DNA of 64,000 nt, taken from NCBI GenBank assembly GCA_963804865.1, contig CAWDSH010000001.1, forward strand, positions 1,240,001-1,304,000, given 5' to 3'. Each line of letters opens with the position of its first letter. Position 1 is the first letter of the stretch. Shown here in pieces: positions 18,621 through 27,552 of the stretch. Made by a program: the position numbers and the translations under genes. The notes under the pieces are model-generated. The model worked only from the letters and a program-made list of their open reading frames with translations. It was not told where the DNA came from and made no database searches. Source of the DNA: CAVVEQ01 sp963804865 (lineage in GTDB: Bacteria > Chloroflexota > Anaerolineae > Anaerolineales > Anaerolineaceae).

Positions 18621-20967
18621 ATATCAGTTTATTGGTAAACCCGCCGACCGGGTGGATGCGCTCGAAAAAGTGCTCGGCACGGCCAAATATGTTGACGATT
18701 ACCAGCTCCCTGGAATGCTGGTGGCACGTACCCTGCGCAGCACCCTGCCGCACGCCCGCATTCTGCGCCTGGATACAAGCGCAGCGCTAAAAGTGCCTGG
18801 TATCCTGGCAGCCATTACATGTGAAGATTTCGTGGATCATGGACGGTTTGGCTACCCGGTTAGGGATATGTTTATGCTGGCCTACCAGCGCGCGCGATAC
18901 GTAGGCGATGGAATTGCCTGTTTGGCTGGTGAAGACGAAAATGCGCTTCAACGAGGGCTGGAAGCCATACTGGTGGAGTTGGAAGAGCTTCCAGGGGTGT
19001 TCGACGCAGCGACAGCGCTCGACCCGTCCTCAACCATCATCAGCGAGAATCCCCGGGATGCCCAGGAATATCCACGCGGCAACCTTCTTGCCCAATATGT
19101 GGTGCGCAAAGGCAATCCGCAGGATGAGCTATTGCAATGCCCAGTGACACTGGAAGAAGATTACAGCACCGGGCACCAGGAACATGCCTACCTCGAAACC
19201 GAAGGTGTACTCGCTGTTCCCTGGCCGGAGAGCGGTGGGATAACAGTTTATGCCTCCTGCCAGAGTCCTTTCATCAACCGTGGAAACCTGGTGCGCGCTC
19301 TCGGGCTGGACGAAAATAAAATCCGTGTCATCCAGCCGCAGGTTGGTGGAGCTTTTGGCGGTAAAGATGACTTGATGTACCAGATCTCCGGACAGGCCGC
19401 CAAACTTGCACTGCTCACCAATCGCCCGGTGAAGATGATCCTATCGCGCGAAGAGTTGATCATCGCTTCTTACAAACGCGATGCCATGCAAATGCACCTT
19501 CATTTAGGTGCGGATACCAATGGCAAGTTGCGCGCCAGTCAGATTCACGCCACGGTGGATAGCGGCGCTTATGCCAGCATCTCCCCCTTCACCGCATGGC
19601 GCTCTACCATTCACGCCATGGGTCCCTATCGCTACGAAGCCTGTGATGTGGACACTGATGTGGTTTATACCAATAATGGCTATTCGGGGGCATTCCGCGG
19701 CTTTGGTAATGCGGAGGTGTGTTTTGCCGTTGAACAAGCAATGGACGAATTGGCGTTGAAGCTCAAGCGCGATCCGATCGATCTGCGTCTGCAAAACTGC
19801 CTGCGCCCTGGTGATACCACCCCACATGGTCAGCTGTTGGGAGATGATGTTGCACTGGTCGAGTGCCTGGAAAAAGTACGCAAGCTATCCAATTGGGATC
19901 AGAAGTACCCAGAATATTCCCGCCAGGCTGTCCAACCGGTAGTTCAGGGAGAATTTCGCCGCGGTATTGGTGTGGCTGCTGTATTCCACGGTTTATCGCT
20001 TGGTGCGGAAGGCGCAGATTTCGCCGTCAGCACTTTAGCCGTCAACCAGGATTACACATTAACACTCACTTCAGGGCTGACAGATTACGGCACCGGCTCG
20101 CGCACTGTCTTTACTTTAATTGCCGCGGAGACGCTGGGATTGAATCCGCAGCGTTTCAGCATGCCTCGCCCGGATACTGACATGTCGCAAGACAGCGGTC
20201 CCACAGTTGCCTCGCGCTCCACCGTATTGGGAGGCAACGCGACACGATTGGCAGCTCAGCAACTCGCAAGTTTACTTGATCGCGCTGCTGCTGATCTGCT
20301 TGGCTGCCGCGTGGAAGAGATCCTCCGGCAGAACGAGTTGTTTATTGGGCCAACTGAAGAACCCACCACATTCGAACAAGTGGTCGACCATGCCGAAAAA
20401 ATGGGCATCACTCTCACCAGCCAGGGACGCTGGAACGCTCCGGAGATACACTGGTCAATGGAAAAAGGGGTAGGTAAACCCTATTTTGCCTACCACTTTG
20501 GGGCACAAGCAGCAGAAGTGTTGGTCGATACCGGCACCGGCAAGGTGGAAGTGACCGGTTATTGGGCGGTACACGATACCGGCACGGTCATTTTCCCACA
20601 GGGTGCGTACGGGCAATTATATGGCGGCATAGCCCAGGGATTGGGTTACGCGCTGATGGAGAAGGTGGATTTTGATAGCGGGTATATCCAGGCGACCAAC
20701 TTTGATGAGTACTTGATCCCCACAGCGCTCGACATACCCGATATGGAGGGGGCATTCATAGAAAAACCCTTTACCGCCGGACCATACGGTGCCAAGAATC
20801 TTGGTGAACTCGGGCTGATACCCGCCGCTCCAGCCATCCTCAACGCGATCGCGAATGCCACCGGACGGCGCATCCGCAGTTTACCGGCAAACCTGGAACG
20901 CGTGCTGTTGGGAAAAGATCTTCGTAAAGAAGGCTCCAACATGGCATGCAAGCTGGGATTGAAGTAA
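18613..20967 (+). CDS. Xanthine dehydrogenase/aldehyde oxidase-type molybdopterin subunit
   Basis: Catalytic subunit of a molybdenum hydroxylase, 784 residues. Signatures: DRVDALEKVLGTAKYVDD at the N-terminus, GGAFGGKDD (molybdopterin contact), GAFRGFGNAE (the xanthine-dehydrogenase form AFRGFG, not the CO-dehydrogenase AYRCSFR loop), and GAKNLGELGL with the catalytic Glu near the C-terminus. Start ATG 18613 overlaps the end of the FeS gene by eight bases; a longer in-frame extension lies inside that gene and is rejected. Being in one strand run with a BMP-type nucleoside importer, it likely oxidises a purine base or related heterocycle; substrate not proven. Confidence 0.93.
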   Translation: MPEYQFIGKPADRVDALEKVLGTAKYVDDYQLPGMLVARTLRSTLPHARILRLDTSAALKVPGILAAITCEDFVDHGRFGYPVRDMFMLAYQRARYVGDGIACLAGEDENALQRGLEAILVELEELPGVFDAATALDPSSTIISENPRDAQEYPRGNLLAQYVVRKGNPQDELLQCPVTLEEDYSTGHQEHAYLETEGVLAVPWPESGGITVYASCQSPFINRGNLVRALGLDENKIRVIQPQVGGAFGGKDDLMYQISGQAAKLALLTNRPVKMILSREELIIASYKRDAMQMHLHLGADTNGKLRASQIHATVDSGAYASISPFTAWRSTIHAMGPYRYEACDVDTDVVYTNNGYSGAFRGFGNAEVCFAVEQAMDELALKLKRDPIDLRLQNCLRPGDTTPHGQLLGDDVALVECLEKVRKLSNWDQKYPEYSRQAVQPVVQGEFRRGIGVAAVFHGLSLGAEGADFAVSTLAVNQDYTLTLTSGLTDYGTGSRTVFTLIAAETLGLNPQRFSMPRPDTDMSQDSGPTVASRSTVLGGNATRLAAQQLASLLDRAAADLLGCRVEEILRQNELFIGPTEEPTTFEQVVDHAEKMGITLTSQGRWNAPEIHWSMEKGVGKPYFAYHFGAQAAEVLVDTGTGKVEVTGYWAVHDTGTVIFPQGAYGQLYGGIAQGLGYALMEKVDFDSGYIQATNFDEYLIPTALDIPDMEGAFIEKPFTAGPYGAKNLGELGLIPAAPAILNAIANATGRRIRSLPANLERVLLGKDLRKEGSNMACKLGLK

Positions 20968-21100
20968 AGTCATTCTTTTAAATAATCGATACTGGACGAA
21001 CCCAGGTAAAGACAGCCAGTCGCAAATCGTTCGACGACAACAACCCTTCTGAAATCGCTGCGTGCCAAAAAAATATCAGTGATATGATCCCAAGTCGAAA

Positions 21101-21171
21101 TGCGGGGAAGAACATTTGCAGCACATCGGGCTCGTGACGCGGAGGTCCTCGGCTCGAATGCAAGCCCACTA
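21101..21171 (+). pseudogene. Degenerate initiator-tRNA copy
   Basis: Aligns along its full length with the tRNA at 4509, including the upstream -10-like box (GATATGAT for GATATAAT) and AAGTCG. The anticodon loop reads CTCGTGA (CGT instead of CAT), the D arm is destroyed (GAACATTTGCAGCACAT), and the T stem (CTCGG versus GCAAG) does not pair. A weak hairpin with a T-run follows (to about 21215). It occupies most of the gap 20968-21359, which otherwise shows no gene. Confidence 0.75.
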
Positions 21172-21359
21172 CCTAAGAAAAAAACATTCTTCGGTTGTCT
21201 TTTTTCTTTTATTGTTTCGGAGCACACTTCCAGAACTCGTATTCTCGAAATAAGGATATTCAGTAGGAGAGAAAAGTAGAATATAATGTCAGTAATTACA
21301 AAGAAACATGCTCTAAATCAATAAATAATCTCTAATTAATTTAGAACAGGAGAAATATC

Positions 21360-22244
21360 ATGCCTTTTGAAGATAAAACCCGTTTGGATCCTTCCCAGGT
21401 TCAAGACCGGCGCGGGCAGCGGGTGGGTAGAACTGTCGCCATCGGTGGTGGAGGGATCGGTTTGATCGTCTTGATAGTCGCGCTACTGCTAGGTGTGAAC
21501 CCCGGCGAGCTGCTGAATATGACTGGAGCCGAGTCGTCCATCGCCCAAGCGACGCCCAGCAATATCAGCGACCTGGCAACAGAATGCCAGACAGGCGCAG
21601 ACGCGAATACCCGCCAGGATTGTGCCATCGTGGGCTACGTCAACAGCATACAAGCTTTCTGGGATGATGTATTCACCCGCGAAGGGATCCAGTATGTTCC
21701 GTCCCAAACGATCCTATTTTCAGAAGCAACCGAGGCGGCGTGTGGATATGCTTCCGGCGCCATGGGACCTTTTTATTGCCCGGTCGACCAGAATGTATAT
21801 CTCGACCTTGTTTTCTTTGACAAGCTTCAAAGAAGTTATGGCGCACAGGGTGGTCCTTTTGCCATGGCATATGTTCTATCACACGAATACAGTCATCATG
21901 TCCAGGATCTTCTTGGATTGTTGGATACCGCGGCGATCAGTAATAGTCGAGGACCGCAGAGCATGTCCGTTTTTACTGAGCTCCAGGCAGACTGCTTTGC
22001 TGGAGTCTGGATCTACCACGCGGTTGAAACCGGTTACCTGGCGCAGGTGACGGAACAGGAAATCACCCAGGCCCTGGATGCCGCAGCATCCGTGGGTGAT
22101 GATCGTATTCAAAGTCAAACACAAGGTTATGTTTCCCCCAAATCCTGGACTCACGGCTCGTCCGAACAACGCCTGGCGGCATTAGAAGATGGATTGAGAT
22201 CAGGTGAGCCACAAACCTGCGAAACACCGGGTTGGACGGAATAG
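21360..22244 (+). CDS. Neutral zinc metallopeptidase (YpfJ/KPN_02809 family)
   Basis: Predicted membrane-anchored metalloprotease, 294 residues. A charged N-terminus (DPSQVQDRRGQR, resembling the family's QVEDRRG) precedes one transmembrane helix at about residues 27-48. The zinc motif is LSHEYSHHVQ (HExxH), with a downstream ELQADCFAG that supplies the third ligand. Ends with the family segment SPKSWTHGSSEQR. ATG 21360 has AACAGGAGA upstream. Function of the family is poorly known. It stands alone between a tRNA remnant and a convergent gene. Confidence 0.9.
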   Translation: MPFEDKTRLDPSQVQDRRGQRVGRTVAIGGGGIGLIVLIVALLLGVNPGELLNMTGAESSIAQATPSNISDLATECQTGADANTRQDCAIVGYVNSIQAFWDDVFTREGIQYVPSQTILFSEATEAACGYASGAMGPFYCPVDQNVYLDLVFFDKLQRSYGAQGGPFAMAYVLSHEYSHHVQDLLGLLDTAAISNSRGPQSMSVFTELQADCFAGVWIYHAVETGYLAQVTEQEITQALDAAASVGDDRIQSQTQGYVSPKSWTHGSSEQRLAALEDGLRSGEPQTCETPGWTE

Positions 22245-22507
22245 CCTGGCGGGAAAAGAGACTCAGCTCAAAAACATAATTTACTTTGCGGATGTTTTGA
22301 GCATCACAAGACGCCAATCAAATTACGGGTTAATCGTATTTGTACAGTCGGATCGTGATTCGAAAATAAAAAATCGGAAATTCATTACAAAAATACACAA
22401 ACCTCGATTACGTAGCGTAGCGTGACCTGCACGCCAGAACCAGCGTTGGTCAGATTGACTGACAACTTCACTCCCTGGCACCGCCTGCCAACTGTTGAAT
22501 CAAAAAA

Positions 22508-22541
22508 GAACTTCCGCATCAACCCTGCGGAAGTTCTTTTT
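22508..22541. terminator. Bidirectional terminator between convergent genes
   Basis: Stem GAACTTCCGCA (22508-22518) / TGCGGAAGTTC (22526-22536) with T-run after it on the + strand and the matching A-run before it, so it serves the metallopeptidase (+) and the GNAT gene (-). The rest of 22245-22570 holds no gene. Confidence 0.85.
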
Positions 22542-22570
22542 GTTCTAGCCCTAATTTCTCCCCCGCACTG

Positions 22571-23518
22571 TCACGGTCCGGGCACCAGGTCAATGCGGGT
22601 CTCAGTCTGGATCCAGCCGACGGATGAGAATGCTTTGGCCATCGGCACGTTGGTGTTGTCAGTATCGGCAATGAGCGTGGTGGCATTTTGTGCGATCAAT
22701 TGCCGCGTCATCCATGCCAGCAACTCACGCCCGTAGCCCCTGCCCCGGGACGCAGCTACAACCCCAACAAACCACACGTAGGCCCGGCCAGACCCCAAAA
22801 CAAGACCCGATACCATGCCGACCGGTTCACCTGCATCATCGAAGGCGAGCCTGATGCAGTCAACCGGATCAGCGTTCAGCATAGAAGCAAGGATCTTATT
22901 ACAGGCAGCTTCGAATCCGAGCCGCTTGATGTCAGCAGCGTCAGCAGCGTCGAGGGTGCCTCGCATAACTTCGCGGTGCACAGCAGCCAGGCGGGGATCA
23001 GCTGGGTCATGAAGTTGTTCCATCCGGAGACGGGTCTCGATCCTCTGTCCCAGTTCCGGCGACGGCTCGAATTCGTAGTGTCTGCGCTCAATGAGTAACT
23101 TCCATCCAGCTTCACACAACGGGCCAACCAATGGCTGCAGAGCCGGGTCGTCAATAGTGGAACCGGGAGGGGCGAAGATGCCCGCCTCACTGACACCCAA
23201 AGAACGCGCAGCGTCTGTGGCACGAGCCATGAGTTCCCTCGCTTGTGCAGGATCGGCGGGAAGCCCGAAATGCTCAAGTATTTCCGGCGCCTGGCCTGAC
23301 TGCGACAAAGCGGCTACATGCCCAACAACCGTGCCGTCCGCGGCTCGGGCAGCCCAGACCCACTCCGGTTTTCGGCGGCCTGAAGTGAAGGTGGTGCTTA
23401 AGTGAGCGCTGGTCCGGTAGCGACGCTGGGTCGGTGAATCGACCGGCATCGGGCTCTTTTCCAGGATGGTAATAGCCTCTTGGACGGAGGCCGGGCAGAA
23501 GATTTCGATAGAAGTCAT
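22571..23518 (-). CDS. GNAT-family N-acetyltransferase
   Basis: 315 residues with two GNAT-like halves. The C-terminal half has the acetyl-CoA motif A (VVAASRGRGYGRELLAWM, R-x-x-G-x-G) and the usual following element NTNVPMAKAFSSVGW; the N-terminal half is a degenerate copy (about residues 40-150, VGHVAAL). The acceptor is unknown; proteins of this shape are common in actinobacteria and often annotated as tandem GNATs. Composition looks more GC-rich than the neighbours, so transfer is possible. Isolated on the minus strand. Confidence 0.85.
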   Translation of the reverse strand: MTSIEIFCPASVQEAITILEKSPMPVDSPTQRRYRTSAHLSTTFTSGRRKPEWVWAARAADGTVVGHVAALSQSGQAPEILEHFGLPADPAQARELMARATDAARSLGVSEAGIFAPPGSTIDDPALQPLVGPLCEAGWKLLIERRHYEFEPSPELGQRIETRLRMEQLHDPADPRLAAVHREVMRGTLDAADAADIKRLGFEAACNKILASMLNADPVDCIRLAFDDAGEPVGMVSGLVLGSGRAYVWFVGVVAASRGRGYGRELLAWMTRQLIAQNATTLIADTDNTNVPMAKAFSSVGWIQTETRIDLVPGP

Positions 23519-23868
23519 GACTGTACTCCTAATTATCTCACCTTACACAGCTAGAGAAAGTGGGTTGAGTTCACGAAGGATAGCACAAGCAGCTTGAATA
23601 GCTACAGTTTGAGCTTTAAACTGAGAGCAAAAGTGGTTGAGTTTGCTTGTGCTCATGAACAGTTCGAGTTTGATGTTGCACATATTGCTCCAAAGAAATG
23701 GCTGGCTGGTCCGGTCACCGTTTGGGTGGGTTGTTTCTTGATTGAATATAATTCAAATCATGTATTACTTTTAATGATCAAAATTCATCAGGTTCGATAG
23801 ATCCGAGTCTTGTCAAGTTTATCGAAAAAGGATCACCTTAAGATCCACGGTTAGCGACATACGATTCT
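23519..23868. other. Intergenic stretch with possible gene remnant
   Basis: No intact gene. On the minus strand about 23543-23710 reads as a coding-like frame (ends AILRELNPLSLAV, stop at 23543-23545) without an obvious start or homologous family that I recognise; it could be the tail of a lost gene or mobile element. Confidence 0.25.
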
Positions 23869-23945
23869 AACTCATAACCCGGAGGTCCTTGGTACGAATC
23901 CAAGCCCCGCTACCTAAAAAGCTAGTCGAATAACTGGCTTTTTTC
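23869..23945 (+). repeat. tRNA-fMet 3'-half with terminator, copy E
   Basis: From the anticodon loop to the 3' end (ACTCATAACCCGGAGGTCCT onward to CCCCGCTACCT, 23869-23915), a close match to the 3' half of the tRNA at 4509. Two differences in the T stem compensate each other (CTTGG/CCAAG). The 5' half is missing. A hairpin AAGCTAGT/ACTGGCTT with T-run follows and can terminate the esterase operon that converges on it from the right. Confidence 0.8.
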
Positions 23946-23993
23946 TTAGAAATATTTGAAAATTACTTCAAGATAATTCGAGAATTTTTCTTT

Positions 23994-24899
23994 TTATTTC
24001 AAATATTTGTCCAGAAAAGAAAACACGCGGTTCATGTTTTCTTCGGTTTCAAATAATGGATCACCGTGACCGGCACCTTCGACAATATCAAACTCAAAGC
24101 GGTCGTTTCGGACAAGTCTTTCCAATTTTTCAACAAAAATCATGGATTGTTGAACCGGCACCAAGGTATCCAGGCGCCCGTGCTGTATCAATATAGGAGG
24201 CATATTCTCGTGGATGTAGGTCATCGGATTGGCCAACGCAACTTTAAGAGGTAAATCAGCGAGCTTTCCGCCCAGGTACTTGGATTCAGGCGAATCAGCT
24301 TCGCCATGGTCGCCAGGGCCATACCCGTTTTCTTCCAGCTGCGCATCCATTTCAAGGAAATCGGTCGGACCGAACATGTCGACAGCCGCCAGGACATGGC
24401 AGGGATAATCGATATTGCCAAGGTCGGGATCATCGAATTCGGTCACATTAGCAGTCAGGCAAACCATGGCAGCGTAATTTCCTCCAGCCGAGCCGCCACA
24501 AGCTGCCATCCGATCCGTGTCAAGATGATATTTGCCGCCATTGGCGCGCAGCCAGCGGATTGATGCCTTGATATCCTGCAAGCTGGCGGGAAATATTGCC
24601 TCGCCGCTCAGGCGATAATTAACACTGGCAACAGCATATCCGCGTTCCAGGGCTTTCAAGTACGCCAGAACATGAATATCGCGTTTATCGCCAATTTCAA
24701 ACCCGCCCCCATGAATATGCAATATCACCGGGAAAGGTCCCTCGCATAGCTCCGGCAAATAAATATCCAATTTATGTGCGGAAGAGCGATTGGCATAAGG
24801 GATATCCAGCCATTTTCTGCGGATATGGGACACATCCGCCATGGGAATTTGGAACATTTCACCTTTCGGAGGTGGAGCCAGCCTTTTTCTCAGTTCCAT
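23994..24899 (-). CDS. Alpha/beta-hydrolase esterase (hormone-sensitive-lipase/BD-FAE-like)
   Basis: 301-residue serine hydrolase. Oxyanion loop HIHGGGFE near residue 63, nucleophile elbow GGSAGG (near 137), acid in GRLDTLVPV and base in EGAGHGDPLF. No signal peptide, so cytoplasmic. It starts one base after the stop of the sugar permease gene and is the last gene of that operon, which suggests it removes acyl groups (for example acetyl esters) from the imported carbohydrate. Enzyme class is clear; substrate is inferred. Confidence 0.88.
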   Translation of the reverse strand: MELRKRLAPPPKGEMFQIPMADVSHIRRKWLDIPYANRSSAHKLDIYLPELCEGPFPVILHIHGGGFEIGDKRDIHVLAYLKALERGYAVASVNYRLSGEAIFPASLQDIKASIRWLRANGGKYHLDTDRMAACGGSAGGNYAAMVCLTANVTEFDDPDLGNIDYPCHVLAAVDMFGPTDFLEMDAQLEENGYGPGDHGEADSPESKYLGGKLADLPLKVALANPMTYIHENMPPILIQHGRLDTLVPVQQSMIFVEKLERLVRNDRFEFDIVEGAGHGDPLFETEENMNRVFSFLDKYLK

Positions 24900-24900
24900 C

Positions 24901-25923
24901 TCAATCCCTCTTCTTCAATGATTTTCTCGTGGATTTTTCTTGCTGTCCGGCAGGCTTGCTTTCAACATTGCGGCTTTTTTTCGCCCGGGCATTTTTCTGG
25001 AATTCATCAAATGTCACGGCTCCAAGCAGGATGATCCCTTTCACAATATACTGGGCGTAAGTACCCCATCCTGCAAGCTGCATACCGTTGCCCAGCACTG
25101 CCAGGATGAACACGCCGGTCACCAATCCCAGCATATTGCCTTCACCACCCATGAAGCTGATACCACCTACAATAGCTGCGGTCAATGCGGTGAATTCGGA
25201 ACCCGGACCAAAGGAAGAGTTGGTGGTGTTTGATTTTGCAATCATCACCATGGTGGCAACGGCAGTGAAAAAACCGCAAAGAGTGTAAACGGAAACCTTT
25301 ATCGCCTTGGTTTTGATACCCGCCAGCCTCGCAGCCTCTTCATTTCCGCCCATGGCCAATACATTCCATCCATAGGATGTTCTGGCATAAATGAACGATG
25401 CCAGAAGAATGATTGCAACCGTCAACAGGATATCAAACGGAATCCCCAGCACCTTGCCTTTCGCGATGAACAGAAACTGATCCGAGTATTGCCGGTAGGT
25501 TTGAGCACGGGAGATGATATAAGAAAGCCCCTGGAAAACGGTGCTGGTGGCTATGGTCACGATCAGGGGAAAAACCCGGATATTGGCAACGATCATGCCG
25601 TTGAAGAACCCCAGAAATGTGCCCAGAACTAGCCCAATCACAATGGAGAGCCAGATTGGCAAGTTGAAAACCGTCATGCACATCGCCGTCACAACACCCA
25701 CCAGTGACATCTGCCACCCTACTGACAAATCGATTCCGCCCCCAATCATCACAAACGATAAACCAATCGCCAGGATAATGAAGTAAGTATTTTGGGTGAG
25801 GATATTAGTAATGTTGCGAATGGTCAGGAAATACGGGCTGGAAATGGAAAACAGCACCATCAGGATCATCAAGATAAACATGACCGCATATTTCTGGAGA
25901 CCGCGCAAATCGAATCGTTTCAT
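24901..25923 (-). CDS. Sugar ABC transporter permease, RbsC type
   Basis: Membrane component of a CUT2 importer, 340 residues, nine to ten hydrophobic segments. Shows GGGIDLSVGWQMSL and the coupling loop LAMGGNEEAARLAGI. Start ATG at 25923 (MKRFDLRG) behind AGAGGAAATC is preferred over an in-frame ATG at 25965 that overlaps the ATPase gene. The C-terminal tail is long and very basic. Third gene of the operon led by the receptor at 28755. Confidence 0.93.
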   Translation of the reverse strand: MKRFDLRGLQKYAVMFILMILMVLFSISSPYFLTIRNITNILTQNTYFIILAIGLSFVMIGGGIDLSVGWQMSLVGVVTAMCMTVFNLPIWLSIVIGLVLGTFLGFFNGMIVANIRVFPLIVTIATSTVFQGLSYIISRAQTYRQYSDQFLFIAKGKVLGIPFDILLTVAIILLASFIYARTSYGWNVLAMGGNEEAARLAGIKTKAIKVSVYTLCGFFTAVATMVMIAKSNTTNSSFGPGSEFTALTAAIVGGISFMGGEGNMLGLVTGVFILAVLGNGMQLAGWGTYAQYIVKGIILLGAVTFDEFQKNARAKKSRNVESKPAGQQEKSTRKSLKKRD

Positions 25924-25939
25924 GATTTCCTCTGTTGAT

Positions 25940-27418
25940 TTAATGATGACCTGAAGCCAGCTCAATAACTGCGCGCTGGTCGAACTTTTCCCTTGGAATC
26001 TCTCCCATCAACCGACCTTCGCAAAGGACGATCAGCCGGTCTGCCATCCCAAGCAATTCCTCCATTTCGGAGGAGATCATCAGGATGGTTTTGCCCTGGT
26101 TAACCAGGTCGATCATCAAGTTGTAAATCTCCTGCTTTGAGCCCACGTCAATGCCGCGCGTCGGTTCATCGAAGATCAAGATGCTGGTATTGGCAGCCAG
26201 GGTCTTGGCAAGGATGACCTTTTGCTGATTACCTCCTGAGAGATTCCGTACTCTTTGCTCCATAGAAGGCGTTTTGATTTCAAATTTATTAACATAGTAT
26301 GCTGCGGTTTTCTTGAGCGTTTTTGCGTCAATCAGCAGAAATTTGGCGTTCTTATTAAAAGTGGATAGCGAAATATTGAAATTCACAGATGCGTTTAGGA
26401 TGCAGCCATGGTGTTTCCGATCTTCAGGGATCAATCCAATGCCATGTTCAAGCGCCTGGGAGGGTGAATGGATCTCCCTGCTTTGTCCATCGATCCAGGT
26501 CTCACCGTTCTCCTTTGGCTTAATGCCATAGATGATACTGGCCAACTCCGTTCGTCCTGAACCGACCAGCCCCGCAATACCGAGAATCTCACCTTTTCGA
26601 ACTGAGAAAGAAATATCCGCATCCCCCAAACCTGACATGTTCTTGATTTCCAGGACGACCTCACCGAGCTTGCTGGATCGTCTTGGATAATATTCTTTCA
26701 TTTCGCGACCGACCATGAGGTTGATCAGCTCTCTGCGATTCGTCTTTTGAGTCTCCAGCGTATCAACACAACGACCATCCCGTAAAACGGTCACCCGGTC
26801 CGAGATCCTAAACAACTCTTCGATTCGATGTGAGATATATATGATGGTCACGCCCTTGCTTTTCAGTTGATCGATGATCGTGAACATCGTTTCCACTTCG
26901 GATGCCGATAGGGGCGCGCTGGGCTCATCCATGATTAGCAGACGCGCGTTGCGAGATATTGCTTTGGCGATCTCAACCAGTTGCCTTTGTGCCGGACTTA
27001 GTTCCATGACTTTCGCCGCCGGGTTTATCTTGACTTTCATCTCCCCGAAGATCCGGGCTGTTCTTTTTTCCAAGTCGCCATAATTAACCAGGGTGCCACT
27101 TTTCTCACCTAAAAAAATATTTTGTGCCACGGAAAGGGGCTCAACCAAGCTAAACTCCTGGTAGATCACCGCAACGCCGCGTTCCCGCGCCAATGAAGGT
27201 GTTAATTTCCGATACGTTTTATCTTCCAGGATAATTTCCCCTTCATCAGGCTCGATAGCCCCTGATATGATCTTGATCAAGGTTGATTTCCCCGCCCCAT
27301 TCTCCCCCAGGAGAGCATGGATCTCGCCCCTATCAAAGGTTATGGATACATTGTCCAAAGCCACCACGCCAGGGTAGGTCTTTGTTATGCCTTTGACAAT
27401 GAGAATTGGATCCTGCAT
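25940..27418 (-). CDS. Sugar ABC transporter ATP-binding protein, RbsA type
   Basis: 492-residue double ATPase. First domain Walker A LGENGAGKST, signature replaced by LSPAQRQ, Walker B LIMDEPSAPL; second domain GLVGSGRTE, signature LSGGNQQK, Walker B LIFDEPTRGID. Very like the ATPase at 32715. Lies between receptor and permease genes; a hairpin separates it from the receptor gene. Confidence 0.94.
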   Translation of the reverse strand: MQDPILIVKGITKTYPGVVALDNVSITFDRGEIHALLGENGAGKSTLIKIISGAIEPDEGEIILEDKTYRKLTPSLARERGVAVIYQEFSLVEPLSVAQNIFLGEKSGTLVNYGDLEKRTARIFGEMKVKINPAAKVMELSPAQRQLVEIAKAISRNARLLIMDEPSAPLSASEVETMFTIIDQLKSKGVTIIYISHRIEELFRISDRVTVLRDGRCVDTLETQKTNRRELINLMVGREMKEYYPRRSSKLGEVVLEIKNMSGLGDADISFSVRKGEILGIAGLVGSGRTELASIIYGIKPKENGETWIDGQSREIHSPSQALEHGIGLIPEDRKHHGCILNASVNFNISLSTFNKNAKFLLIDAKTLKKTAAYYVNKFEIKTPSMEQRVRNLSGGNQQKVILAKTLAANTSILIFDEPTRGIDVGSKQEIYNLMIDLVNQGKTILMISSEMEELLGMADRLIVLCEGRLMGEIPREKFDQRAVIELASGHH

Positions 27419-27453
27419 CGATGAACCTCTTATCCTGATAGCTATATTTTAAA

Positions 27454-27488
27454 CAGGCTGGGGAATTTGCCAACTCATCCCCAGCCTG
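27454..27488 (-). terminator. Intercistronic hairpin after binding-protein gene
   Basis: Perfect 11-bp stem CAGGCTGGGGA (27454-27464) / TCCCCAGCCTG (27478-27488). Same position relative to receptor and ATPase genes as in the other operons. Confidence 0.7.
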
Positions 27489-27552
27489 ACGCTGATAGTA
27501 AACTCAGAGTTCGTGGAAAACGATGATGCTTGGCCTGAGTGTAAAAGAAATG

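Noticed and set aside
21101..21171. A second functional initiator tRNA
   Set aside because: The anticodon is CGT, and the D and T stems cannot form.
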